Assembly: GCF_042453785.1 (NCBI RefSeq)
Contig: NC_091673.1
Coordinates: 2,301,501-2,365,500, forward strand
Length of the DNA stretch: 64,000 bases
Direction: 5' to 3'
Origin: Malus domestica
Taxonomy: Eukaryota > Streptophyta > Magnoliopsida > Rosales > Rosaceae
Made by a program: the position numbers and the translations under genes. Under the pieces are notes generated by a model. It did no database searches. It was not told the origin of the DNA and saw only the letters and a program-made list of their open reading frames with translations. Each line of letters begins with the position of its first letter. Position 1 is the first letter of the stretch. This document shows positions 46,447 to 55,332 of the stretch, piece after piece.

Positions 46447-46964
46447 TTTGGCGCCGTCTGTGGGAAACGATACGAAACGTTATGTCGGTTCTCTTTCATT
46501 TTTTCATCTCCGTCGTGAATCTGCAAAATTTTGCAAAAACCCAGAAACAGAAAAGATCTAGATCTCAAAATCACTCATCTCTCTCTCTGGAAAACACATT
46601 GAAGCTAAACAAAAACCCCACTTCTCGATACACAGACACACTTTGTCTGTCTCTCTCTCTAATCTAATCCCTCAGCAAAAACAAAAAAAAGATCCAGAAG
46701 AAAAAGAAAGAGATTCCATCGTCTCAACCGTCATCATCATCTGCTCCGCAGCCCCACCAATCCTCCGCCGCACCCCAATCTTTCCATCGTCTGATCGCTG
46801 TCAACGTCCCCAACGAAGAGGACGAGATCGTTTTCGCAGCTCCTAGCTCCCGCCGCCTCTGTGAGATCAGACACCCATTCAATCAGCACATGAGAAGAGA
46901 GAACGAGATCAAGTTGCAATCCACGTTTGGCCAAAATCTTCAGAGCAGAGACCAAAAGTCGGAG

Positions 46965-47190
46965 CAACTAACAGAGGAGCAGATCGCCGAGTTCAAGGAA
47001 GCTTTTTGCCTCTTTGACAAAAGATGGCGATAGTTGCGTCACTACCAAAGAGTTGGGGACTGTGATGAGATCTTTGGGACAGAATCCCACTGAGGCTGAA
47101 TTGCAGGACATTATCAGTGAAGTTGATGCTGATCAGAATGGCACAATCGATTTCTCCGAGTTTCTGAATTTGATGGCGAGGAAGATGAAG
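46965..47190 (+). pseudogene. Captured calmodulin N-lobe fragment, intronless
   Basis: [19 protein letters not shown], then [56 protein letters not shown]: residues about 3-77 of plant calmodulin with EF-hands 1 and 2. A single extra A in the run at 47018-47021 breaks the frame inside EF-hand 1, giving a stop soon after. Plant calmodulin genes, from memory, have an intron inside EF-hand 1 (near GDG-C). None is present here, so the piece derives from spliced RNA. It ends in the central linker. Confidence 0.9.
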
Positions 47191-47239
47191 CTGTCATTAG
47201 AGGTCGAAAAATCAGGTGATGGGTCCATCGCGATCTTTG

Positions 47240-47420
47240 ACTCTACCCCGATATCGGCAAGAAAGCCAGAGATCTTCTTTACAACGATTACCAGAGCAAC
47301 CATAAGTTCACTGTCACCACTTACACTTCCACCGGATTTTCAATCAGTTCGATCGGAATCAGGAAGGGTGATCTATATTTGGGGGATGTCAGTACTCAGC
47401 TGAAGAACAAGAACAACGCC
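47240..47420 (+). pseudogene. Captured VDAC (mitochondrial porin) N-terminal fragment
   Basis: The frame [20 protein letters not shown] continues [14 protein letters not shown] and [20 protein letters not shown]. It matches the start of plant voltage-dependent anion channel proteins as I remember them ([14 protein letters not shown]...). About 60 residues are present. A MG(P)S-like start just upstream looks out of frame. It is joined to the calmodulin piece without an intron. Confidence 0.8.
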
Positions 47421-47520
47421 AACTGCTGCTGCGACAGCGCCATCCACCTTTGCTTGGCTCGCTATCTGTGAGAAGAATGTCTCGTCAGACGAAAGTTCCC
47501 AAATTCCAGAGAGATCGACA

Positions 47521-47710
47521 ATGAAGCAGCAATCCAAGGACCCATTCGAAGCGGCATTCGAGGAGCAAGAAGACGACTCACCGCTCGATTCTCCGGCCGT
47601 CGCTGAAGCCACAAGCGCCGCCTTTGGTGCCCTAGAAGAGGACGACCCTCTTCTTGTTCCTAGCCTGTCATCTTCCTCCGCGCCATCAGCTGCAGCGCCA
47701 AAAGCAATAG
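47521..47710 (+). pseudogene. Captured TAF11-like N-terminal fragment
   Basis: ATG 47521 opens MKQQSKDPFEAAFEEQEDDS followed by PLDSPAVAEATSAAFGALEE. The MK-SKDPFEAAFEEQE...SP start matches plant TFIID subunit TAF11 as I recall it. The histone-fold part is absent: the frame runs on into unrelated sequence to 47973. The 100 bases before the ATG look like its 5' UTR. Identification rests on a short segment. Confidence 0.6.
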
Positions 47711-48283
47711 CAGTTACCAGAAAAGTTCTCTCTTTTCTTTTGCTTTTGTTTCACAAAGTCTCTTTTCCTTTACAGAAAAGAAAAATGAGGAGTGAGAATG
47801 GATGGGCACGACCAGGCTGTCCAAGAAAAGCAAGTGGGTTTACAAGCAAAGATACCTTACAAAGCAACATGGGTGGACAGAGAAGGAGTGGAGAGATAAA
47901 CAAAGGCAAATGGGTGGTGTCTGTCCTAGCAATTGTCATTCTAGAGAAAAGCAATGAAAGCAATGGCAATTAAAAACTTAAACTCAGATGGTCTCCAAAG
48001 GCCATAAAACATGGGTGGACAGATATAATTGCGGAAGACCAGAGATAATTGCGGGAGACTCATGGATCATGCAGAAAGGAAAAGCAGAAAGGAAAAGAAA
48101 AAGTAAAAGAAAAAGCTTCTGCAGCCATCTGCTATTCCACTACCCAACTTTCAATTGTGCAGATACTATCCCATTATCCAACCATCTGTCATACCCACCT
48201 TCTACAACAATATTTATGAATGATGTAATTTTTTTTTTATCTCTCAGAGACATCTGTATAAACCCCATCAGAGGGTAATAATA

Positions 48284-48311
48284 CAAAAAAAAAAAAAAAA
48301 AAAAAAAAAAG
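48284..48311 (+). other. Internal poly(A) tract inside the LTR element
   Basis: An uninterrupted run of about 26 A after GGGTAATAATAC. It lies at the boundary between the gene-derived part and the repeat-rich part of the element, and looks like the tail of a captured or reverse-transcribed mRNA. Confidence 0.6.
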
Positions 48312-48481
48312 CGGCAAAGCCCAAAATTAATGGGCTGGCATGTCGTGGAGGGCGAAGGCCCATAAGCCCAAAATAGCACCAACCAGGTGACCAAAAGTAT
48401 GCCCAGTACTCCAAAAATTATTCGACAACTTGCCTCTATTATCACCAACCAGGTGATCAAAAGTACGCCCAGTACTTCAAG

Positions 48482-48722
48482 TCATACATGAGCATTACTC
48501 ATGTCAATCATACATAAATATTCATGAGCATCACTCATCCAATCATACATAAACATTCATGAGCATCACTCATGTCAACATTCATGAGCATCACTCATGT
48601 CAACATCCATGAGCATCACTCATGTCAATCAACATAAACATCCATAAGCATCACTCATGTCAACATCCATGAGCATCACTCATGTCAATCAACATAAACA
48701 TGCATGAGCATCACTCATGTCA
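48482..48722. repeat. Minisatellite 1 (GAGCATCACTCATGTCAA units)
   Basis: About eight units built on CATGAGCATCACTCATGTCA with optional ATCAACATAAACAT inserts, giving spacings near 21 and 33 bases. Part of the chimeric element. Confidence 0.85.
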
Positions 48723-48723
48723 A

Positions 48724-49235
48724 ATCAGCTTCAAAGACTTCATTTACAGAGCTCTAGCTTCAAAAGCTTCATTTACAAGAGCTCTAGCTTCAAAGACTTC
48801 ATTTACAGAGCTCTAGCTTCAAAAGCTTCATTCACAAGAGCTCTAGCTTCAAAAGCTTCATTTACAGAGCTCTAGCTTCAAAAGCTTCATTTACAAGAGC
48901 TCTAGCTTCAAAAGCTTCATTTACAGAGCTCTAGCTTCAAAAGCTTCATTTACAAGAGCTCTAGCTTCAAAGACTTCATTTACAGAGCTCTAGCTTCAAA
49001 AGCTTCATTTACAAAAGCTCTAGCTTTAAAAGCTTCATTTACAAGAGCTCTAACTTCAAAGACTTCATTTACAGAGCTCTAGCTTCAAAAGCTTCATTTA
49101 CAGAGCTCTAGCTTCAAAGACTTCATTTACAGAGCTCTAGCTTCAAAAGCTTCATTTACAAAAGCTCTAGCTTTAAAAGCTTCATTTACAGAGCTCTAGC
49201 TTCAAAGCTTCACTTGCAAAGCTTCACCTACAAAG
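48724..49235. repeat. Minisatellite 2 (AGCTCTAGCTTCAAAAGCTT units)
   Basis: About 16-17 tandem units of 28-30 bases, AGCTCTAGCTTCAAAAGCTT plus CATTTACAAG. Units alternate between an AAAGCTTC and an AAGACTTC form and between -ACAG and -ACAAG ends, which indicates a two-unit higher-order pattern. Confidence 0.9.
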
Positions 49236-49277
49236 CTTCAGTGCAAGGTATACAAATATCGCCTCCTAACAACCGCC

Positions 49278-49873
49278 ACTTCGGCCCATACATGGATTCA
49301 ATTTGAAGTCTCCAGCCAACAGACTCTATTGACCGAAGACTTGGGGGACTACATTATGTACCATATATTGGGCCTCAACTGGGCCTCATGAAAAATACTT
49401 GGGGGACTCTAGCCCATTATTTATGTATTAAGGAGCGAACCCTTATTCTATAAAAGGGACTCCCTCACTTTCATTGAAAGATCACCCATGATTTATGTAT
49501 TGAGGAGCGAGCCCTTATTCTATAAAAGGGACTCCCTCACCACCATTAGAGAGCATCGTCGCCTACTGAGCAACCGTCTCACTGCAAGCATCAACTCTAA
49601 CCCATCACTTATGTATTGAGTAGAGAGCCCTTATTCTATAAAAGGGACTCCCTCACCTTCAAACGCCACAAGCCGAGCCAACCAAGGCAACACAAGCTAC
49701 AAGCAGAGCGGCCTCGCAACATGTGCTACTTCTAGTTGAGCATCATTTCAGATTGGGCACCGCCTCATATCAAGTATTAGTTCTAGACGACATCTAGTTA
49801 CTTCGGCCCACACATGGACTGAATTTCAAGTCTCCAGCCAAAAGACTCTCTTGACTGAAGACTTGGGGGACTA
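49278..49873 (+). other. Spare promoter boxes and duplicated pre-LTR module
   Basis: A roughly 75-base module (ACTTCGGCCCA...CTCCAGCCAA...GAAGACTTGGGGGACTAC) occurs at 49278-49352 and again directly before the 3' LTR at 49799-49873. Between them three copies of TTATTCTATAAAAGGGACTC (TATAAAA at 49449, 49521 and 49637) resemble the LTR promoter box. Confidence 0.75.
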
Positions 49874-49874
49874 C

Positions 49875-50266
49875 TGTTTATACCATATTTAGGGCCTCGT
49901 ATTTAGATCTCGTACAAATACTCAGGGGACTTAAATGTAATTATGGGATAAAGGAAGGGGCAAATATGTAATAAGTGAGGAGTCCTTATTCTATAAAAGG
50001 ACCCCTCACCCTCACAATTAGAGGAGGCCTCACTCTCACTCTCAGAGGCCATTTCTGAAGCCTCTCACCCCCTCTCAAAGCTTCCTCACACCCCCTAAGC
50101 TCTAAGCTCTCTCTCTCCCTCTTCAACAGAGAAATACAATACAATCAGTGTGGACGTAGCTCAAACCTTGGGGTGAACCACGATATATCTTGTGTTATTT
50201 ACATTTCATGCAGATTCACGGTCGGATTTACGTTGTTCCAAGACCATCCGGTTTTGTGCATCAACA
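49875..50266 (+). repeat. Chimeric element 3' LTR
   Basis: 392 bases, two differences from the 5' LTR. TATAAAA at 49992-49998 points toward LRK-2, whose ATG is 424 bases past the LTR end. Confidence 0.92.
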
Positions 50267-50637
50267 CTAAACAAGCCCGTCTTTCGTAGTATCTAACAAC
50301 ATTTTCTACCCGCATTACTGACTAAGGAATGAAAATTATGCAATTTTTGGTCTTCGCCGTGGATCCCAGATACGTCTTTGCCGTGGATCACAGAAAGTGT
50401 GCAATTTTTGGTCTTTACCCTCATTTTCTACACGCATTTTGACCAAGGTTGCATCAAGTCAACCTAAATCACCTACCAATATCTCAACATTATTATTATT
50501 ATTATTATTATTATTTCATTTTGACCAAGGTTACATCAAGTCAACCTAAATCACCTTCCAATATCTCAACATTATTATTATTATTATTATTTTTTGGTGA
50601 ACATATCTCAACATTATTAGTATACCGTAATTCGCTC

Positions 50638-50640
<3 letters not shown>
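50267..50640. other. LRK-2 upstream region with (ATT)n tracts
   Basis: Promoter-side DNA of LRK-2. A 90-base segment containing TTTTGACCAAGGT...CATCAAGTCAACCTAAATCA is duplicated (about 50430-50510 and 50515-50590), and each copy carries an ATT microsatellite (50488-50514, 50571-50591). Confidence 0.65.

Positions 50641-50679
<39 letters not shown>
50641..50679 (+). repeat. (CT)n microsatellite in the LRK-2 leader
   Basis: About 19 CT repeats ending 11 bases before the LRK-2 start codon. Confidence 0.85.
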
Positions 50680-50680
<1 letters not shown>

Positions 50681-50689
50681 AAATTTACA

Positions 50690-53336
50690 ATGAATCAAAA
50701 CCTTTGCATCTTCATTCTGATCTTCCTTCTGATCTTCCTTCTCTCATCAGAAACCCCAGCATTTGCAGTGGACTTTTACTACCAAAACTGCAGCGTCCCC
50801 ACAACTTGTGGCCGCCAAAAAATCAGCCACCCGTTCTACATCCAAGGCAGGCAACAAGACTTCTGCGGCTACCCCGGTTTCCAGCTCTCCTGCCAGGGCG
50901 GCGCAGACGACGACGAAGAAGAAGCCTACCCACTTCTCCGGTTGTCTGGAAACGATTACATAATTCACAACATCAGTTACGAAAGCCAGACTCTTGTCGT
51001 CTCAAATGCTCTACTTTCGCACTACTTGGACAACTCTTCCTGCACTAATCTCTCACTGATCCATAATTTAACCCTCCCTAATGAACAGTTTGAGCTGGGT
51101 CCAAACCAAGATCAGTTCTTTCTGCTCTACAACTGCAGCCCTTCGTTAGTCGATTATTTTCCAAAGTACAAGATTGGTTGTAATAACACTTCGGTTCTTG
51201 CTCTGCCTCGGCAGATATATCCGAAATTTGGAGGTCTTGTGGATGTTGAAAATTGTGGATCGAGTGAGGTGGCGGTGGCGCATGGTGGAGGGTATGGCAA
51301 TGATGAGGCGGCGGGAATGAAGGAAGTGTTGGGAAGAGGGTTTGAGATGAAATGGATGGCTGGTGACTGCAGCCGCTGCCAGAGGAGTGGAGGGCTATGT
51401 GGGTTTAACTTCACCACCCACCTTTTTAGGTGCCTCTGCCCCAAAAGGACCCATTACGTGAGCTGCGAGAAGGAAAATGACGAAGGTTAACTCTCTCTCT
51501 TTGTTCACTCTTTTTCTCATTTTTTTTAACATGAACTATGAAATGTTAGATAATTACTACGCGGCATACATGATTTAGGCCAATTAATTAACGCAGTATG
51601 TTGCTTTGTTACACTCAAATTCAAATTCACCTCTACAGATTAGAGTACTTTAGAATATCGTTTAATTTTGATACAAAGATAATTTTGGTATGGGATAATT
51701 GTCCCACTTGCCCAACTCTCCTGTGCAAAAAGTTGAAAAATCTCATCCAGTCTAACTCCTACCATGAATTAGATTTCAAAGGAAAAAAGGGTGGCTGCTG
51801 GCTGGAAGTTGAATATAGTCACGTCTAATCAAATATTAAAGAGAAGATCGTCCGTGAAGTCAAATCTGAACCTCACAACGTCCTCACAACGTCACGATTT
51901 AAAAAATATCCTTCACGATTATTTGTGATAAAAACTATTTGAAACTTAGTCACATAATCTTATTGTTAGTGTGTGTAATTCTGTATTAATCTAGTTGTCC
52001 TAACCAAAATTTTAAATTTGGTTTTTGATTATGATATGAGATAATGATCATTGTGCAGGACCTGGAACTGGAAACTTAGTCGCTAAAGTCTCAATAGGTA
52101 ATTATAACTTGCTTAGATTAGTTTTTCTAAGTTTATGTGTTGTAATAAGGTTTATAGCATGTCTGCAATGGCTACCATTCGATCGAATAAATCACCATAT
52201 TCACCGTATATTTATCAGGTGCAGTTGCTGGTCTCATATTTCTAATCGTTATTGTTTGCTGCTTAAGAAGAAAGTTGTCATCATACAGATTTCTTTTCTT
52301 TCGGAAGAAGCAAAACCAGAATCGTCAAATTGTAGAGGCCTTTCTAAGGAGCTACGGGCCGCTTCAAGTCCGAAGGTATAGCTATTTGGAGGTCAAGAAC
52401 ATGACCAACTCCTTCAAAGAAAAATTAGGACGTGGAGGCTATGGTGCTGTTTACGAAGGAAAGTTAAAGGACGGCTGTCTTGTAGCAGTGAAGGTCTTGA
52501 CCAAACTAACAGGAGATGGAGAAGAATTTATGAATGAAGTGGCAGCCATTAGTAGAACTTCCCATGTCAACGTCGTCACCTTGTTAGGCTTTTGTTTTGA
52601 GGGTTCCAAAAGAGCTCTCATCTATGAATTCATGCCTAATGGATCCCTAGAGAAATTCATATTTGATTCAAATACTCCCAATATAGGTCATGATCACTTG
52701 GGATGGGAAGCATTGGATCAAATTTCACTTGGCGTTGCTCGAGGTTTGGAGTATTTACATCGTGGTTGCAACACAAGAATTTTGCATTTCGACATCAAGC
52801 CTCACAACATTCTTCTCGATGAAAACTTCACGCCAAAAATCTCGGATTTTGGCCTTGCCAAAATATGCAACAAGAAAGAGAGTATTGTCTCGATGTTGGG
52901 CGCTAGAGGTACAGCAGGTTACATTGCTCCAGAAGTATTTTCTAGAAACTTTGGAAAGGTCTCACACAAGTCGGATGTGTACAGCTATGGAATGATGCTT
53001 TCGAATATGGTTGGGGGAAGTAGGAACACAGACGATGAAGCTGAAAATACAAGTGAAATATATTTTCCACATTGGATTTACCAACGTCTTGAATTGGACG
53101 AAGAGCTTGGTATGCAGAGTATTACGAACGAGGAAGATGAAGCAAGAGCAAGGAAGATGATGATAGTGAGCTTGTGGTGCATACAAACTGATCCTTCAAA
53201 CCGGCCAGCGATGAAGGAAGTGATAGATATGTTGGAAGGGAGTGTTGATTCGTTGCAGATACCTCCCAAACCTTACTTGTCTTCTCCTCCAAAATCCCCA
53301 GCAGATTCTTCTACAGCATTGGTATCAATGAAGTAG
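50690..53336 (+). CDS. LRK-2: LRK10-like receptor kinase, type-B ectodomain, 650 aa
   Basis: Exons 50690-51485, 52059-52097 and 52219-53336 (GT-AG). The signal peptide MNQNLCIFILIFLLIFLLSS contains a small internal repeat (IFLL twice) absent from LRK-3. GUB_WAK-type region: YYQNCSVPTTCG, FYIQGRQQDFCGYPGFQLSC. A WAK-associated cysteine region is at about residues 220-260 (GDCSRCQRSGGLCGFN, RCLCP). Several NxS/T glycosylation sites are present. Then GPGTGN hinge, membrane helix near 279-295, and kinase: lysine about 370, HFDIKPHN with D about 470, DFG 488-490. It is a non-RD receptor kinase at the plasma membrane, probably wall or pathogen sensing. Kinase exon: 8 amino-acid differences from LRK-1 in 353. 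The frame is intact. A chimeric LTR element lies just upstream in the same orientation. Confidence 0.88.
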
Positions 53337-53584
53337 AAACCTTGTATTTTACTTGAACAAATCTATGTTTTTCTGAGGCAATCTAAATAATGAAGCATGC
53401 GTTTCATGTTTGTTTTGTTTTTGTTTTTATTTTTTACTCTATATATGAATCAACACAGTAGGAGTGACCCTATTACTACCCCTCCTGCAATCATCTATAA
53501 ATAAATATATTAGTAATGTGAAACATTTGCATTTGTGGGTCAGACCAGTTGACCAAGGCAGCGTGCCCGTTTCATCTCCCTGGT
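53337..53584. other. LRK-2 3' flank, cut at a duplication junction
   Basis: Matches the LRK-1 and LRK-3 3' flanks up to CCGTTTCATCTCCCT and then switches at about 53583 to the truncated LTR element. Confidence 0.7.
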
Positions 53585-54752
53585 TTAATCATAGGCCCAA
53601 AAATTTGAAGCTGGGACGGTTGAACTAATCTTGGACCGATTTTGGTTGCTTGGAAGGCCACGAGAGCAAGTTGGGCCACGGGAGTGGGCTGCTCAGCAAG
53701 TGGCGCACATGGGTGCGAGGCTAGGGCTCGACTTGGCAACGTGTTGGGCTCGCGTTGGGTTTGGGCGACTCGGGCCGGTTAGGCTTGGGCCCTTGAAGGT
53801 TTAAGTGGCACAACTTGGGCTTGGGCTTGGCCTTGGTGACGTGGGTTTTGCCGAGGGTGGCCACCGTGGTGGTTGCCACACCGGTGCCTCGTAGGGGTGG
53901 TGCCACTCCACTCATCATTGTGTTGAGCCTTGTAGATCGACGTGGTCCTAATTCTTGAACGTTGGAATTTCCATTCATCGAGGTTTCCAAATCCCTTGCC
54001 ATTGTACTTTTCTTCGAATAATTTTTAGAAATAAAAATTCTAAGAATAAGAGCATACAAAAAATCTACAAATGAACAAGAAAACAAAAAACCTTGGATGC
54101 GAAAGTCTTCTACTAGTGTGTGACTCAACTCTCAATGAAAACACCAATTTGTGGATGCAAATTTCTTCATTCTTGTTCTTAGACGAAAATGCCCCAGCAA
54201 AAACATTTAACACTTTAGGTTAAGGTCAAAAGCCTCATGTGCCCACAATGAATGGGGGGAGCTTTGGCCAAAGAACATCCGATGCCAAATTTAAAATTTT
54301 GGGGGAAAAGTGTTTAGAGAATTTGGAGAATTTTGTAAGGGGATTCAACTTAGGTTTTTTGAAGAAATAAGGTGGTATTTATAGGGTTGTGGCCGGCCCC
54401 TTTTGGAGAGGTGGGAACCGGCCACCTTTGGTGGTTTTTGGGTGTAATTGATTAGGAAATTAATATCTTGCAATCAATTAGGAAATTAATTAGAAAATTA
54501 ATTAATTAATTTAGGTAATTAATCCTATTTTGAATGAATATTTGGAGGTTACCTTGTAGGGAGGATTTGATGAGGATGAATGAAATAAGTTTTGAATAAA
54601 TACCTATTTGGATCACTTTTGACCTTGATTGAGTGGTAATTGTCCGTTGCTCACGCATATGAGTTCTGATGTGCCACGAGGGTAATCTTGTATTTTTACC
54701 AAAAAATCCACGTGTCGCCTCCATATTTTTCTTAATTATTTTAGGCTCCACA
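53585..54752 (-). mobile_element. Truncated LTR retroelement, copy 2
   Basis: Matches 44290-45425 along its whole length, with the same TGTGGAGCC outer end (54752). The Gag-like frame is open here: ATG 54002, MARDLETSMNGNSNVQELGP, RRSTRLNTMMSG, then a Lys/Pro-rich tail to 53721. No reverse transcriptase. Its inner end (53585) is the duplication junction. Confidence 0.65.
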
Positions 54753-55332
54753 ATGTCCAATCCAATCCTTTCTTAAATTTAATATTGAAGCCCTGTTTGG
54801 TATTTAGGATAAGATTGCATTGATAATTCTCTAATTTCAAGGTATTATTAGGGGAGAAATAAAAAAATTATGTCCAACTTGGGTTAGAAGACGGATTACC
54901 ATGAAGAAAACTTATACAATGTAGTCATCTCCAAAATGAGAGAATTAGGAGGGATGAGTTTTTTTTTCATATCTAGTAGTTTTCTATTCCGTTCTCTGTA
55001 AAAAAAAAAAAACAAATTCATTTATACTTTCAACTTATACTTTCAGTATGCCTTGATGTTGTAAAATTATCCATTACAATCCAATTTTACATACTAAACA
55101 AGCCCGTTTTTCCTAGTATCTAACAACATTTTCTACCCGCATTACTGACCAAGGAATGAAAAGTACGCAATTTTTGGTCTTTGCCGTGGATCCCAGAAAG
55201 TATGCAATTTTTGGTCTTTGCCCACATTTTCTACACGCATTATTGACCAAGGTTACATCATTTCTCTCTCTCTCTCTCTTTAAAATTACTGTACTGTTAT
55301 TCGTTCTCATTTCTCTCTCTCTCAAATTTACA
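54753..55332. other. LRK-3 upstream region
   Basis: Type-B receptor promoter region without the 4.2-kb insert found in the LRK-2 unit. It contains the flank repeat, GACCAAGGAATGAAAAGTACGC and short CT tracts (55263-55280). Confidence 0.6.

Larger units (their letters stand above)
46055..50266 (+). mobile_element. Chimeric non-autonomous LTR element with three captured gene fragments (4.2 kb)
   Basis: LTRs at 46055-46446 and 49875-50266 (392 bases each) differ at two sites (AGAGAAGG/AGAGGAGG and GTAGCCC/GTAGCTC). Ends are TGTTTA...CAACA. The target duplication CTAAA is perfect (46050-46054, 50267-50271). A primer-site-like TTTGGCGCCGTCTGTGGG follows the 5' LTR and ACTTGGGGGACT precedes the 3' LTR. 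There is no gag or pol. The interior holds, in order: a pyrimidine-rich unknown segment, calmodulin, VDAC and TAF11 fragments, unknown sequence ending in poly(A), two minisatellites, and spare LTR-like modules. It must rely on another element for movement. It sits in the upstream region of LRK-2; the empty site is visible in the LRK-3 copy (CATACTAAACAAGCCCG near 55090). Confidence 0.92.

Noticed and set aside
47521-47973. A complete functional TAF11 gene
   Set aside because: Only the N-terminal segment is similar; the histone-fold region is absent and the frame runs into unrelated DNA.
48482-49235. Possible CRISPR array
   Set aside because: The units are continuous degenerate minisatellites without unique spacers, in a plant nuclear LTR element.
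50449-51048. 199-codon frame overlapping LRK-2 exon 1
   Set aside because: It starts in an ATT microsatellite, continues through the CT repeat and reads LRK-2 in another frame; a low-complexity artefact.
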